This document shows, in pieces, positions 51,450 through 60,032 of a DNA stretch of 64,000 nucleotides; the first letter of the stretch is position 1, and each line of letters starts with the position of its first letter. The translations under genes and the position numbers were made by a program. The notes below the pieces were generated by a model that was given only the letters and a program-made list of their open reading frames with translations, was not told the DNA's origin and ran no database searches. This stretch comes from Pseudomonadota bacterium (GTDB taxonomy: Bacteria > Bdellovibrionota > UBA1018): the NCBI GenBank assembly GCA_027485695.1, contig JAIXQO010000003.1:496001-560000 (forward strand), in the 5' to 3' direction.

Positions 51450-52990
51450 CGAGGATTCTCCCGACTCTCATTCATCGTCTCATCCAGTTTGGATGTGATC
51501 GAGAAGCGAAACGGTTTGAGAGAGCGCTCTTGGAGCCGGAAGTCGCCCAACGTACTCGTCTCCAGGAAATCCTGGGTACGATCTCCTCTACAAATTGGGG
51601 ACGAGAAAACATGCTATCGCAAGTCTCCAGCTACGAAGCGTTCCGTGATCGCTTTCCCGTGACGGAGTACACGGATTGGAAATCGCTCATCGACCGCGAG
51701 CGGTTGGGTGAACGGGTGATCACGAATCAGATCTCTCGATTCGAGCCAACGAGTGGTTCAACCGGAGAACGAAAATGGATTCCCTACACGCCAGAATACC
51801 TCGATGAGATTAATCGTGCGGCTCGCGCCTGGATCTCGGACCTGTATACGAATTGGTCTGGGTTCTCAGGTGGTAGCCATTACTGGTCGCTCTCCTGGAT
51901 TCCGACCGAGATGCGAGCCGTTCTCAATACAGATGACGTGACACTTTTTCCCTGGTGGCAGCGGGCGTTTTTGAATGGCGTGATGGCCAAGCACCCTGCG
52001 ATCGCCGCGGCTGCGACGAGCGAAGCGTCCTGGTGGGCGACGAAACTTTTTGTCGCAAGTCAGTCTGACCTGAGTTTTATTTCCGGTTGGAGCCCGACTT
52101 ATGTTTTGGGCCTATTTCGTGGGATCTATGAAGAAATAGATGAGATCGCCGATGCGTTGGAAAGCGGTCGATGGGGTCGTTTCGAAAATGAGTTAGCGCG
52201 ATTCTCTCCGCCTCGGCGATCGGCGGTGCCTCGGAAATTCCTAAGCACCGAGCATTTCGTTAGAACGATTTGGCCCAAGCTCGCACTGGTGAGTAGTTGG
52301 GAAGCGGGCGCCTCACGTCCGTTTGCGCATCAGCTCCGGTCCTGGATGGGAAATACTCCGTTTCAGGCCAAAGGACTCTGGGCCACCGAAGGTGTCGTGA
52401 CATTTCCCTGGAGAGGGGACTATCCGGTAGCAATTCGGTCTCATTTTTATGAATTCCGAAAACTATCGGATCCATCTCAAATTGTTCCCGTCTGGATGCT
52501 GGTGAAAGGCGATGAAGTACAACCGATCCTTACGATGAGTGGTGGTTTGCTGCGCTACGCACTTCCGGATCGGATGCGGGTGGTGGGTTTTGTCGGTAAA
52601 ACGCCTAGCCTGGAGTTCCTGGGCCGGATCGGTGGAGTGGATTTGGTCGGCGAAAAAATGGGCGACGAAAAAGCCGAGCAGGTCCTGAGAGACCTCGCGA
52701 CGGCGTTCCCCGAGATCACGCCGCTATTCTTAGGGGCCGCTCGAGTGGGAGATCGTGCTCAGTATACAGTAGTGGGGTTGGGTACGAGCGAGCGAACGAC
52801 TCAAATCAGCGAGTTCTTAGAAACGCGCTTATTGGAGGTTCATCACTATGCACTTGCTCGCGAGCTTCATCAGATGCTTCCGGCGGGCACGATGCTCTAT
52901 CGGAGCTCAGGTGAGATTGAACCGCTTCTTCAGAAGAGCGCCATCAAAGGCCAGAATAAGCCTCGCCCCATCGTCTTACTGGGAGAATAA
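51446..52990 (+). CDS. GH3-family acyl-adenylating amide synthetase
   Basis: GH3 enzymes activate a carboxylic acid as an acyl-AMP and join it to an amino acid or amine. The 514-residue protein has the nucleotide loop EPTSGSTGERKWIPYT (about 100-114), the acyl-site GLWATEGVVTFPW and the C-terminal-domain hinge RYALPDRMRVVGFVGKTP, with GGVDLVGEKM after it. Bacterial GH3 members are less studied than plant ones. Its neighbours (desaturase, Rieske oxygenase, GNAT-like proteins, lipid exporter) suggest that the acid is a fatty or modified acyl chain. It is the last gene of the plus-strand cluster and meets the radical SAM gene tail-to-tail with a three-base gap. Confidence 0.9.
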   Translation: MTRILPTLIHRLIQFGCDREAKRFERALLEPEVAQRTRLQEILGTISSTNWGRENMLSQVSSYEAFRDRFPVTEYTDWKSLIDRERLGERVITNQISRFEPTSGSTGERKWIPYTPEYLDEINRAARAWISDLYTNWSGFSGGSHYWSLSWIPTEMRAVLNTDDVTLFPWWQRAFLNGVMAKHPAIAAAATSEASWWATKLFVASQSDLSFISGWSPTYVLGLFRGIYEEIDEIADALESGRWGRFENELARFSPPRRSAVPRKFLSTEHFVRTIWPKLALVSSWEAGASRPFAHQLRSWMGNTPFQAKGLWATEGVVTFPWRGDYPVAIRSHFYEFRKLSDPSQIVPVWMLVKGDEVQPILTMSGGLLRYALPDRMRVVGFVGKTPSLEFLGRIGGVDLVGEKMGDEKAEQVLRDLATAFPEITPLFLGAARVGDRAQYTVVGLGTSERTTQISEFLETRLLEVHHYALARELHQMLPAGTMLYRSSGEIEPLLQKSAIKGQNKPRPIVLLGE

Positions 52991-52993
52991 ATT

Positions 52994-54655
52994 TCACGCT
53001 TCGGTGAGCGTCTCGGAGCGCATCGATCGATCGAAGTCGCGCTTGAACATCCAGTCGATTCCGCGGTGAATGAGGCTGAACAGAACACGTAGCCACCAAT
53101 GGTTTTGAGTGGACCGCAATTGCAGGTCGAGCAGTTCTTCGCGTAGCTCGGGTTCGTAAAAAAGAATCGAGCGGTAGAATAGGGTCGCGTCCATTGCGAT
53201 CCGGCGGCGAACGAGTTCGCGACCCATGTATCGAGCCATTTTGCTCGCTTCCTGGCAGTCCATCGTGTCGTGCGCCCAGTAGGGAGAAACGCTGAACAGG
53301 TTGTCCATCGTGACCAGTCCAAATTTTTTTCGCTGGTCGTCTCGAAGAATCGGAACACCGGGCACGCGCGTGCTGAAGGTTGCGACGAAAAAGAAATCAG
53401 CCGGTGCCGTTTCCAGAAAATCAATCGTGCGATCGATGCTCTCCCGGGTTTCGCCTGGAAATCCGGCGATGAGACTGATCACAGACGTGAGACGATGTTT
53501 TTTGCAGTTGAGTAGCGCCTTGCGGTTCACTTCGGGAGATACCCGCTTATTCATGTTCAGTAGGATTTGCTGGTCACCGGACTCGATTCCGATCTGGACT
53601 TGAATACAGCCGGATTGAATCAGGAGCTCGACGACTTTTTCGTCCGCGAGATCGTCCGCGCGCGCGTAACAAATCCATTTTACTTTGACTTCGCGTTTAA
53701 TCAGTTCGTTGCAGAACTCGATGAGACGCGGTTTAGGCATCGTGAATAACGAGTCCAAACAGGTGATGTATTTCACCCCGAGACGCTTATAGTAGTCTTC
53801 CCAATCGTCGGCCATTTTCTGAGCGGACTTGGTTCTGAACTTGGTGTCATCAAATAAATAGGGATAGTTGCAAAACGCACATCGGTACGGGCAGCCGCGA
53901 ACGCTCTCGTAGCTAATCATCTCGTACCGAGTACCGTGTTTCTCCATCGCGAGACCCCAATCCGGCTTCTCGATGAAGTCGAGTGAGAGAGTCTCCGGAC
54001 TACCGCTGAACATGAAGTGTCCATGCTTACGCCGCTCCAGGCGCCCGCGCGGAGGTGGCAGTAAGGTTTGGAATCCGCTTTTGATCCAGCGAGCGATGGG
54101 TGGGATCAAGAACTCCCCGTAACCAACGGCGATCAAATCGATCGACGGATGTCCGTCCCATTCCGATCCGAGTGTTCCCATGAGCGCGCCACCGACAACG
54201 ACGCGATTCTCTGGGCGCTTCAGCATCTCCATCAAAGGGATCAGCTCGCTGAGATCTCGTAGAAAAGTGGACGAAGCGAATACGACGTCTGCTGATTCAT
54301 GCTTGCGACGAAATTCTTCGGAGTTGGAGAAGAGGTCGTCATAAGTCGCAGTCTCGCAATCCAGCCCCTCTCGGTGGAGCAAGGTCTCGAGTGCGACCTC
54401 AGTGAGTTCGGGCGGATCTTCGTTGATCTTGCTCTCCAAAAAATGCCGAATTTGTGGACGAACCTCGTTCTTAAGGTGTCGCTTTTTTTCCCGTTCGCCT
54501 AAGAGAAGCGCTTCGCCGATGTTCGCTTTGATTTTGAGTTCGAGCCAGTGGTGCTCGGACATCTTGAGTTGCAAGAGTTGCTTCTTGAGGAGGCGGCTGA
54601 CGGATTTATCTTTGGGGTGAATGACGCCGCCGGTGATGATCAGAAGCTTAGACAT
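52994..54655 (-). CDS. Radical SAM protein with B12-binding-like N-terminal domain
   Basis: The 553-residue protein has an N-terminal Rossmann-like region (about residues 1-190) of the B12-binding type, with VVFASSTFLRDL and VVVGGALMGTLGS. A radical SAM core follows with the cluster motif SVRGCPYRCAFCNYP and YGEFLIP before it. GIESGDQQILLNMNKRV is the usual SAM-ribose segment. Such enzymes methylate or rearrange unreactive carbons in lipids, hopanoids and natural products. ATG 54655 follows GGGAG and overlaps the PAP2 gene by eight bases; TTG 54670 is less likely. It is the last gene of a four-gene operon. Confidence 0.92.
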   Translation of the reverse strand: MSKLLIITGGVIHPKDKSVSRLLKKQLLQLKMSEHHWLELKIKANIGEALLLGEREKKRHLKNEVRPQIRHFLESKINEDPPELTEVALETLLHREGLDCETATYDDLFSNSEEFRRKHESADVVFASSTFLRDLSELIPLMEMLKRPENRVVVGGALMGTLGSEWDGHPSIDLIAVGYGEFLIPPIARWIKSGFQTLLPPPRGRLERRKHGHFMFSGSPETLSLDFIEKPDWGLAMEKHGTRYEMISYESVRGCPYRCAFCNYPYLFDDTKFRTKSAQKMADDWEDYYKRLGVKYITCLDSLFTMPKPRLIEFCNELIKREVKVKWICYARADDLADEKVVELLIQSGCIQVQIGIESGDQQILLNMNKRVSPEVNRKALLNCKKHRLTSVISLIAGFPGETRESIDRTIDFLETAPADFFFVATFSTRVPGVPILRDDQRKKFGLVTMDNLFSVSPYWAHDTMDCQEASKMARYMGRELVRRRIAMDATLFYRSILFYEPELREELLDLQLRSTQNHWWLRVLFSLIHRGIDWMFKRDFDRSMRSETLTEA

Positions 54656-55289
54656 CTTGCTCCCGTCCAAAGAAAAATGGGATCAGCGCAACGGCTAGTC
54701 CGGCACCGGTGAGTACGTCGAACACGTGATGTTGGTGAGTGAGGACAACTGACAAGCTGATCAGGGCGAGCCATGCCCAAAGAAAAACGCGAAACGGACG
54801 AGATTCCACCTGTGTTCTCATCGCCCAAACGGCGAGCGTTGAGTAGGTGACATGAAGGCTGGGATAGAGATTGTGAGGGTGATCGAGCGAGTAAATCTGC
54901 TGAAAAATAGCCGACTGCGTTTCGCCCGACGCTCGTGCGAATCCGAGTTCGCCTGGAAAGAAAAAGAAGATCCATCCAGCAACGAACGCACCCGCGCAGA
55001 GCGATAGGCAGAGCGAGCGCACGATCTTGGCATCACGAATGACGAAGATGCAGGCGATAAAAAGTAAATTGAGAGAAATGTAGGGATAAACCATCCAATG
55101 GACGAGAGGGATATCGCGTTCCCAGTCTGCGTACAGCGTATAGCGTCCGGAAACGGTCGTCGCGCGGTAATTGGTATAACCGTAGATCAGAGTAAAAACG
55201 GCAGTGGCTAGCGTGCCGTAAACAGCGACCGCATAAGCGCGGGCTCGATCTGGAAACGAAAGTATAGGGGGGGCTGGGTGTTCGTTCAT
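54648..55289 (-). CDS. PAP2-superfamily membrane phosphatase/phosphotransferase
   Basis: The 213-residue membrane protein has about six transmembrane helices and the PAP2 catalytic motifs: YPSLHVTYSTL (motif C2 with its His) and SVVLTHQHHVFDVLTG (motif C3 with His and Asp). Motif C1 (KxxxxxxRP) is not obvious, which fits the inositolphosphotransferase-like branch. Members remove or transfer phosphate on lipid phosphates at the outer face of the inner membrane. It overlaps the Lnb-like gene upstream by four bases (ATGA) and the radical SAM gene downstream by eight bases, so all are tightly coupled. Confidence 0.9.
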   Translation of the reverse strand: MNEHPAPPILSFPDRARAYAVAVYGTLATAVFTLIYGYTNYRATTVSGRYTLYADWERDIPLVHWMVYPYISLNLLFIACIFVIRDAKIVRSLCLSLCAGAFVAGWIFFFFPGELGFARASGETQSAIFQQIYSLDHPHNLYPSLHVTYSTLAVWAMRTQVESRPFRVFLWAWLALISLSVVLTHQHHVFDVLTGAGLAVALIPFFFGREQDV

Positions 55290-55972
55290 CCGCGCTCCTT
55301 GAGTACACCGATCTTAAGGAGTAATGAGACTAATTTCGATGGGAAAATCGGAAACGGTCCTTGTTCTGAACTGAGGACTTGAGAATCCCTCAGGAGGTGC
55401 GAGACGAGTCCCGCACAATTGTGATTGAAGAACGTATAGGTGCCAGGAGTGGCTGGATTTTGAGCCCAGAGACGGAGTGTCCGAAGGAAGAGTGAGAGTT
55501 GCTCGGGCGTGGTCACGAGTAGGTAAGGTGTGAAGGAACGATTTTCTCCCTGGATGTATTCATGGGCGGCCTCTCGATAAGTCACTAAGCGAGGAAGTAC
55601 TTCGTATCCGCCGAAACTCGCTTTCCAGCGACTCACCGGGAAATCGGCGAAATCAGCGAGAAAGCTCACCACGACATCGTCGTCTGGCGTCGCGCCCGAG
55701 CCTCGAAGCCTCAGAAGAATGTGGCCCCACCAACTGAAGTAAGCTTTTCCGGCGGAGACGTAGATGAGGTCGAGCGAATCGAGTCGGAATGACTCGTCGA
55801 CCAAGCGAGCAATCATTTCGTTTTGGTGGCGAGCGTTTGCGTCGTGACCGTTCTTCCACGCGTGATACGCACTGGAAGAACGGTCTTGAAACGGGGAGAA
55901 GATCCAGATGCCGGCACCGGCGATTGCCGAGAGCGCAAAAATCGCGATCCCGATCATTTTGGGAGACATCAT
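55286..55972 (-). CDS. Lnb/DUF4105-domain membrane-anchored protein
   Basis: The 228-residue protein has an N-terminal membrane anchor (about residues 5-26) and then a periplasmic domain resembling Lnb_N (DUF4105). The marks are WGHILLRLRG with its His, the YEVLPRLVTYREA segment and FFNHNCAGLVSHLL with the likely catalytic Cys. In Gram-positive bacteria Lnb moves an acyl chain within lipoproteins to make the lyso form; the role of related domains in Gram-negative bacteria is not established. The gene starts ten bases after the periplasmic protein gene and overlaps the PAP2 gene by four bases. Confidence 0.82.
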   Translation of the reverse strand: MMSPKMIGIAIFALSAIAGAGIWIFSPFQDRSSSAYHAWKNGHDANARHQNEMIARLVDESFRLDSLDLIYVSAGKAYFSWWGHILLRLRGSGATPDDDVVVSFLADFADFPVSRWKASFGGYEVLPRLVTYREAAHEYIQGENRSFTPYLLVTTPEQLSLFLRTLRLWAQNPATPGTYTFFNHNCAGLVSHLLRDSQVLSSEQGPFPIFPSKLVSLLLKIGVLKERG

Positions 55973-55982
55973 CGTTCAGCCG

Positions 55983-57554
55983 TTAGTTAGGAAACTTGAG
56001 CCAACCGCCGGTCGCATGTGAGAGTACGCGCATCGTGCGAGGGATGTCGTCGGAGGATTGGACGCTCGGGAAGTACTTTTTGTATTCTTCGACCCGCCAT
56101 TTCGTCGGTGCTCCAAAACCGTAGTTCCGGTAGTTGACTTGAATTTTTGTTTTTCCGTCCGTCGATGCAACCGAGCGTGTCAAGTTGTCGCGACGATCGA
56201 AATCAGTCGGAAGGAAGTTTTTTAGATCGAACGGCGGATTGGCGAAAAGCTCGCTGTAGTTGACCTTGACGACTTCGCCTGTGACCGAGCTTCGCAAAGA
56301 CTCGACGCCTTTGGAGTTGAGGATGCGCTCGATGATTTCGAGGTTGTCCCCAATCTTATTGCGATCGACGTTGAAGTAGCTCGTGTTCACGAGATAGAGA
56401 GGAGCGTCTTGGCGTTCCTTAGTCGTGCTGTTCCAAGCGTCCTTGAAGGTGGTAAATGCTCTCAAGTTGGCCTCTCTCGACCGCGCCATCCAGCTTTTGG
56501 CGCTCTTGCGCATGCGGAAAAGTAACTCATAATCGCTTTTGAAAACGAGACTTCCGTCATCGTTCTTTTGAGAGCCTTTTTGGATGACTCGGACTGCTTT
56601 CATCGACGAGCCGCCTTCGATGTCGGCCAGAGGGCCGAAGCCGTCCATTCCGTATTCCTGGCCAAGATTCTTAGCGAGCAGGATCGTTCCTGCGGTGTTG
56701 TACGCGCGTTCCATGCAGATCGACGAGATGCCTTGGTAGATTCCCGAGAGCGAGATGTCTTTTTCGAATTCACCCACCCACTTGAATCGTCCTAAATCGT
56801 CGGCGAACGAGCTCTTACCGAAGATCGCGCGCTGATCCCATACGATTGCTCTGGTAAGGGAGAGGTTTTCCAAACGCTCAGCCGTTTTTGCAAGAATCGG
56901 TAGCAATTCGTTGGCCGACCAGAGGGCCAGGTCAGTCTCCGTTTTAAATTCTTTTTCGCTCGCGACCTTGCCGTTTTCGTTCAGGTACGGGAGCGTGACG
57001 TAATCGTAGAAAGCTTGTGCAGAAGAATGCGGGAGATAGATGTGCGCGCGGGTGGAGAGAATTTTAACCTGAGTGAGCAAAGCGGAGTGAATGAAATTCG
57101 ATTTGCCCCGAACCAGCGGACGGAAACGGAAAACGATCCCGCGAAACGCGTGTAGCGGCGCGAATGTAGCGATGTAGAATTTTTTGTCGGTGGGTGCAGA
57201 AGCGTATTCTTTTTCCCATTTTTGAAAAAGAACTTCGATTTTTTCTGGGCTCTGCGCGATGTGGAGTTCTTCGAGCATCGCTTGAAGTTCCGGTGACATG
57301 TCTTTTTTGGAAGGGCCACCGCTTGCAAGCGAACGATTTTTTTCGGATTCCTTGCGTCGAGCGGCTTTTTCTTCGGAAGTGGGGACTTGAAATTGAAAAA
57401 GACTTTCGCGAATTTGCGCCTCTTCAGGCATCTCAGCGTCGACGACTTCTCCGGCAGAGTTCACAGAAATCTTGGCAGTTTTGGCTTCGGTTACTCCGAC
57501 CTGGAGAAGGTTCAAGGCGAGCATACTGGAAAGTGCGAAAATCCGTTTTTTCAT
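55983..57554 (-). CDS. Large exported protein of unknown function
   Basis: ATG 57554 is chosen over TTG 57560 because GGGAG lies nine bases upstream and the signal peptide then starts properly (MKKRIFALSSMLALNLLQVG). The product is 523 residues. After a charged, probably disordered segment (about residues 40-90, rich in Glu, Lys and Arg) the protein is mixed alpha/beta, with one Cys (SICMERAYNTAG). I recognise no motif. It is the first gene of the four-gene operon with the Lnb-like, PAP2 and radical SAM genes, so I infer a periplasmic role in lipid or lipoprotein handling. Confidence 0.72.
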   Translation of the reverse strand: MKKRIFALSSMLALNLLQVGVTEAKTAKISVNSAGEVVDAEMPEEAQIRESLFQFQVPTSEEKAARRKESEKNRSLASGGPSKKDMSPELQAMLEELHIAQSPEKIEVLFQKWEKEYASAPTDKKFYIATFAPLHAFRGIVFRFRPLVRGKSNFIHSALLTQVKILSTRAHIYLPHSSAQAFYDYVTLPYLNENGKVASEKEFKTETDLALWSANELLPILAKTAERLENLSLTRAIVWDQRAIFGKSSFADDLGRFKWVGEFEKDISLSGIYQGISSICMERAYNTAGTILLAKNLGQEYGMDGFGPLADIEGGSSMKAVRVIQKGSQKNDDGSLVFKSDYELLFRMRKSAKSWMARSREANLRAFTTFKDAWNSTTKERQDAPLYLVNTSYFNVDRNKIGDNLEIIERILNSKGVESLRSSVTGEVVKVNYSELFANPPFDLKNFLPTDFDRRDNLTRSVASTDGKTKIQVNYRNYGFGAPTKWRVEEYKKYFPSVQSSDDIPRTMRVLSHATGGWLKFPN

Positions 57555-57946
57555 TGTCAAAGGTCTCCCGATAGTAAGTGTGGCGGGTCCACGTTTAACT
57601 TCAAGGGTGAACTTCTACCGAATTAGTGAAAATTTTTTGGTGATCGAGAGATCGTATGGGCACACGATGAAGATTGAAAAAATGCGAGGTCATTTTCTTG
57701 GCGATGAATCAGCAGTGAGTAGTGCTCAGCAAAAAATTGAATCGTCGAGCGAGAAGGTCCGTCGCGGTTTGTACTGATTCAGTACCGAACTACTGCGTAT
57801 GTCCTGAGTGAGGGATGTCCGATCCACTTATATGAATTGTATCGGAATCTCATCGGTGGGGAATGTTGAGCGGTTCTACACAGAGGGCTTCACTCAAGGG
57901 TTTGAATTAAGTTGCGCACCGCGTTGTTCGTGGCTATTTTCCACCC
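57555..57946. other. Intergenic region (392 bp) between divergent genes
   Basis: No convincing gene is seen. The region must hold promoters for the leftward four-gene operon and the rightward gene at 57947. A 15-base interrupted palindrome, GTACTGA-T-TCAGTAC (57771-57785), is the only clear structure and may be an operator. A 36-codon frame from 57667 lacks a good ribosome site and is not called. Confidence 0.5.
57771..57785. promoter_or_regulatory. Interrupted palindrome, possible operator
   Basis: GTACTGA and TCAGTAC are perfect complements with one base between. It lies between two divergent genes, about 160 bases before the gene at 57947 and 215 bases before the operon starting at 57554. 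The regulator is unknown. Confidence 0.35.
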
Positions 57947-58435
57947 ATGAAATTCAATAAAATGATTCTCGGACTTTTGGTTTTGGCTTCGTCACCATCA
58001 TTCGCGGCTATCGAGCATGAGACCTGCGAAATCGTCGCAAATTGGCAAGTCTTGATTTCACAAGTCAGCAGCGACCCAATTTTTACCGATTGGAGCAAGG
58101 ACGGGACGATCGAAGGAAAATTCGAGAGCTGGGGTTACTTCTCGAAGCCTGCTCTCGCTGATCTGAAACAATTACCAGACGGCGCGCTCTTCACGAGAGT
58201 TGTGACTTCCAAAGGCGCCAAACGGACCTATAGCGGTATCGCTTGGTTCGCTTACACGATTATTCAGGTCAATCAGCGCGACTCCAAGGCGCCGAACGGA
58301 TTCAAGCTGCTGGCAACCCACTCGAGCAATCCAAATGCATCTTATCTCGTGGGTGACTCCAATAAGAGTGTGTATCGATCGTTTGATGAAGCACTCTCTG
58401 GGCTGCAGCGTTGCCGCGTGAAACGCCGTCAGTAA
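57947..58435 (+). CDS. Small exported protein of unknown function
   Basis: The 162-residue protein has a signal peptide (about residues 1-20, ending SPSFAA). The mature part is mixed alpha/beta with two cysteines (ETCEIV and QRCRVK), one near each end, likely paired. No family is recognised. No strong ribosome site is visible before the ATG. It is monocistronic as far as can be seen; the next gene is 114 bases away beyond an inverted repeat. Confidence 0.7.
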   Translation: MKFNKMILGLLVLASSPSFAAIEHETCEIVANWQVLISQVSSDPIFTDWSKDGTIEGKFESWGYFSKPALADLKQLPDGALFTRVVTSKGAKRTYSGIAWFAYTIIQVNQRDSKAPNGFKLLATHSSNPNASYLVGDSNKSVYRSFDEALSGLQRCRVKRRQ

Positions 58436-58458
58436 AATACCTACCTTTTTGAGTGATC

Positions 58459-58502
58459 GAGCGTTGGGTGAGTCGTGAGTAAAATGACGCTGCCCAACGC
58501 TC
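58459..58502. repeat. Inverted repeat between genes
   Basis: GAGCGTTGGG (58459-58468) and CCCAACGCTC (58493-58502) are perfect 10-bp complements with a 24-base loop. No T run follows, so it is not a standard intrinsic terminator. It lies 24 bases after one gene and about 50 before the next, and could be a processing hairpin or attenuator. Confidence 0.55.
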
Positions 58503-58549
58503 GTGTCATTTCTCACGTTCCCCCTAGCGACGACCGATAGAGAATTACG

Positions 58550-59242
58550 ATGTCTCGCGCTCAAGCGGTCCTAAAACAATTCCTCGAAGATGCCACTCGA
58601 CTCCTCCGGGAGATCGATTTCGCATTTTCTGACTTCTCGGGGTCCGTAAAAACAGCCCAGGGCCGAGCGGTAGATGTGGAGTGCGAGTCGCTCCTGGCCC
58701 TTTACCGCCCCATTCATAGTCTTAAGGGTATCTCCTTGATGGTGGAGGCAGCCCGCCCTCTAGCCAAAGCACTTCATGAATTTGAGAACTGTCTTCCGCC
58801 ACTCATCCGGTCGGTCGATCATGGCCCCGGATTTGATCCAAACTTAATTCCAAAGCTCGAAGCCTTGCTCGGGTGGTCGAAGCGTTTTGTCGCGCTTCTC
58901 GAATCTAAGCAGCAGCTGCTCAGCCGTATCTCGTGCGGCGTTCGGGGCGAAGCCGGCCTATCGTTTGCCTGGAATGGAGAGCGGATTTGGATAGGGCTCG
59001 AGGAAATTCATGGGTTTCAGGAGCCTCAGGTCCGCTCCGCGTTCCCAGGTGGTGACTACGAGTGGGGCGAGAAAACAAATGCGATCATCGGAATCGGCAT
59101 TCAGGTCGACGAAGCCCATTGTCTATGGGTTTGGCTCCCCGAAGTTCCTCAAACGGCGAGTTTTTCCGAGGAAAAAAAGCGATTTCCTGCCCTGAAGCGG
59201 TTTCGAGAGACGTTCGAGTCGGTGATCCGCCGGGCGAGTTAA
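58550..59242 (+). CDS. Orphan Hpt-domain protein
   Basis: The 230-residue protein begins with a histidine phosphotransfer (Hpt) domain (about residues 5-110). The likely phospho-acceptor is His56 in YRPIHSLKGISLMVEAA, and FENCLPPL follows on the next helix, as in the P1 domain of CheA. The rest (about 125-230) is a mixed beta-rich domain with no recognised motif and no kinase or CheA catalytic domain. It could relay phosphate between a hybrid kinase and a response regulator, neither of which is adjacent. It lies 89 bases before sdhC. Confidence 0.75.
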   Translation: MSRAQAVLKQFLEDATRLLREIDFAFSDFSGSVKTAQGRAVDVECESLLALYRPIHSLKGISLMVEAARPLAKALHEFENCLPPLIRSVDHGPGFDPNLIPKLEALLGWSKRFVALLESKQQLLSRISCGVRGEAGLSFAWNGERIWIGLEEIHGFQEPQVRSAFPGGDYEWGEKTNAIIGIGIQVDEAHCLWVWLPEVPQTASFSEEKKRFPALKRFRETFESVIRRAS

Positions 59243-59331
59243 AGGCCCGAGAATTCTCGAGATTTTGCCCAAGAAAAAACCGAGAAAACGATACCGAGCG
59301 AGCCCTGGTTTGAATATACTGGGAGCACGCT

Positions 59332-60018
59332 ATGAAAAAAGAATACGTCTCTTCTTCTGTCTTTAAGAAGTTCGTGATGGGCGCGACTGGTCTCGCTCTT
59401 CTCGGATTCGTGATCACGCACTTGCTCGGGAACCTGCTCCTTTATAAAAAAGACGGGACGGCGTTCAACGATTACGCGAACAAGCTCGCGAGCCTGGGCG
59501 GCTTACTCTATGCCGCGGAGATTGGGCTGCTTGCTTTCTTTTTGTATCACGCGTTTACGGGCATTCGTCTCGCACTGATGGCCAAAGAAGCCAAGCCGAT
59601 CAAATACGCCGTGAAAAAGTCCAAAGGTGGCGAGAGCAAGTGGGGACTTGCCTCCAACAACATGATCATCTCGGGATCGGCGCTACTTCTTTTCGTCGTG
59701 CTCCATGTGCTCCACTTCAAGTTTGGCCCGGGTATCAACGAAGGTTACGTCACCGCGCTCTCTGATGGTACTGAAGTACGCGATCTTCAGCGTCATGTGG
59801 TCGAGCAATTCAAAAACCCGCTGATGGTCGTGCTTTACGTGGTTGCGATGCTCGGACTTGGACTCCACCTCAAGCACGGTATCTGGAGCGCATTTCACAG
59901 TTTGGGCCTGACCCGCGAAAATAATTCCAAGACGATCTACTGCGCAGGCGGAGCATTGGCCGCGATACTGGCGGTTGGATTTCTCTTGATTCCGATTTAC
60001 CTCTACTTCTTCTATTAA
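59332..60018 (+). CDS. sdhC: Succinate dehydrogenase cytochrome b subunit
   Basis: The 228-residue membrane subunit anchors SdhA-SdhB and binds heme b and quinone. It has five transmembrane helices (about residues 16-38, 60-82, 105-127, 150-172 and 200-226) and His residues in helix positions suited to heme ([26 protein letters not shown]). This single large subunit is the B558 type found with di-heme enzymes, not the paired SdhC/SdhD type. GGGAG lies six bases before the ATG. It heads the sdhCAB operon. Confidence 0.92.
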   Translation: MKKEYVSSSVFKKFVMGATGLALLGFVITHLLGNLLLYKKDGTAFNDYANKLASLGGLLYAAEIGLLAFFLYHAFTGIRLALMAKEAKPIKYAVKKSKGGESKWGLASNNMIISGSALLLFVVLHVLHFKFGPGINEGYVTALSDGTEVRDLQRHVVEQFKNPLMVVLYVVAMLGLGLHLKHGIWSAFHSLGLTRENNSKTIYCAGGALAAILAVGFLLIPIYLYFFY

Positions 60019-60032
60019 GGACGAATCGAACT

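Noticed and set aside
57667-57777. 36-codon frame in the intergenic gap
   Set aside because: No clear ribosome site or motif; kept only as a note in the region entry.
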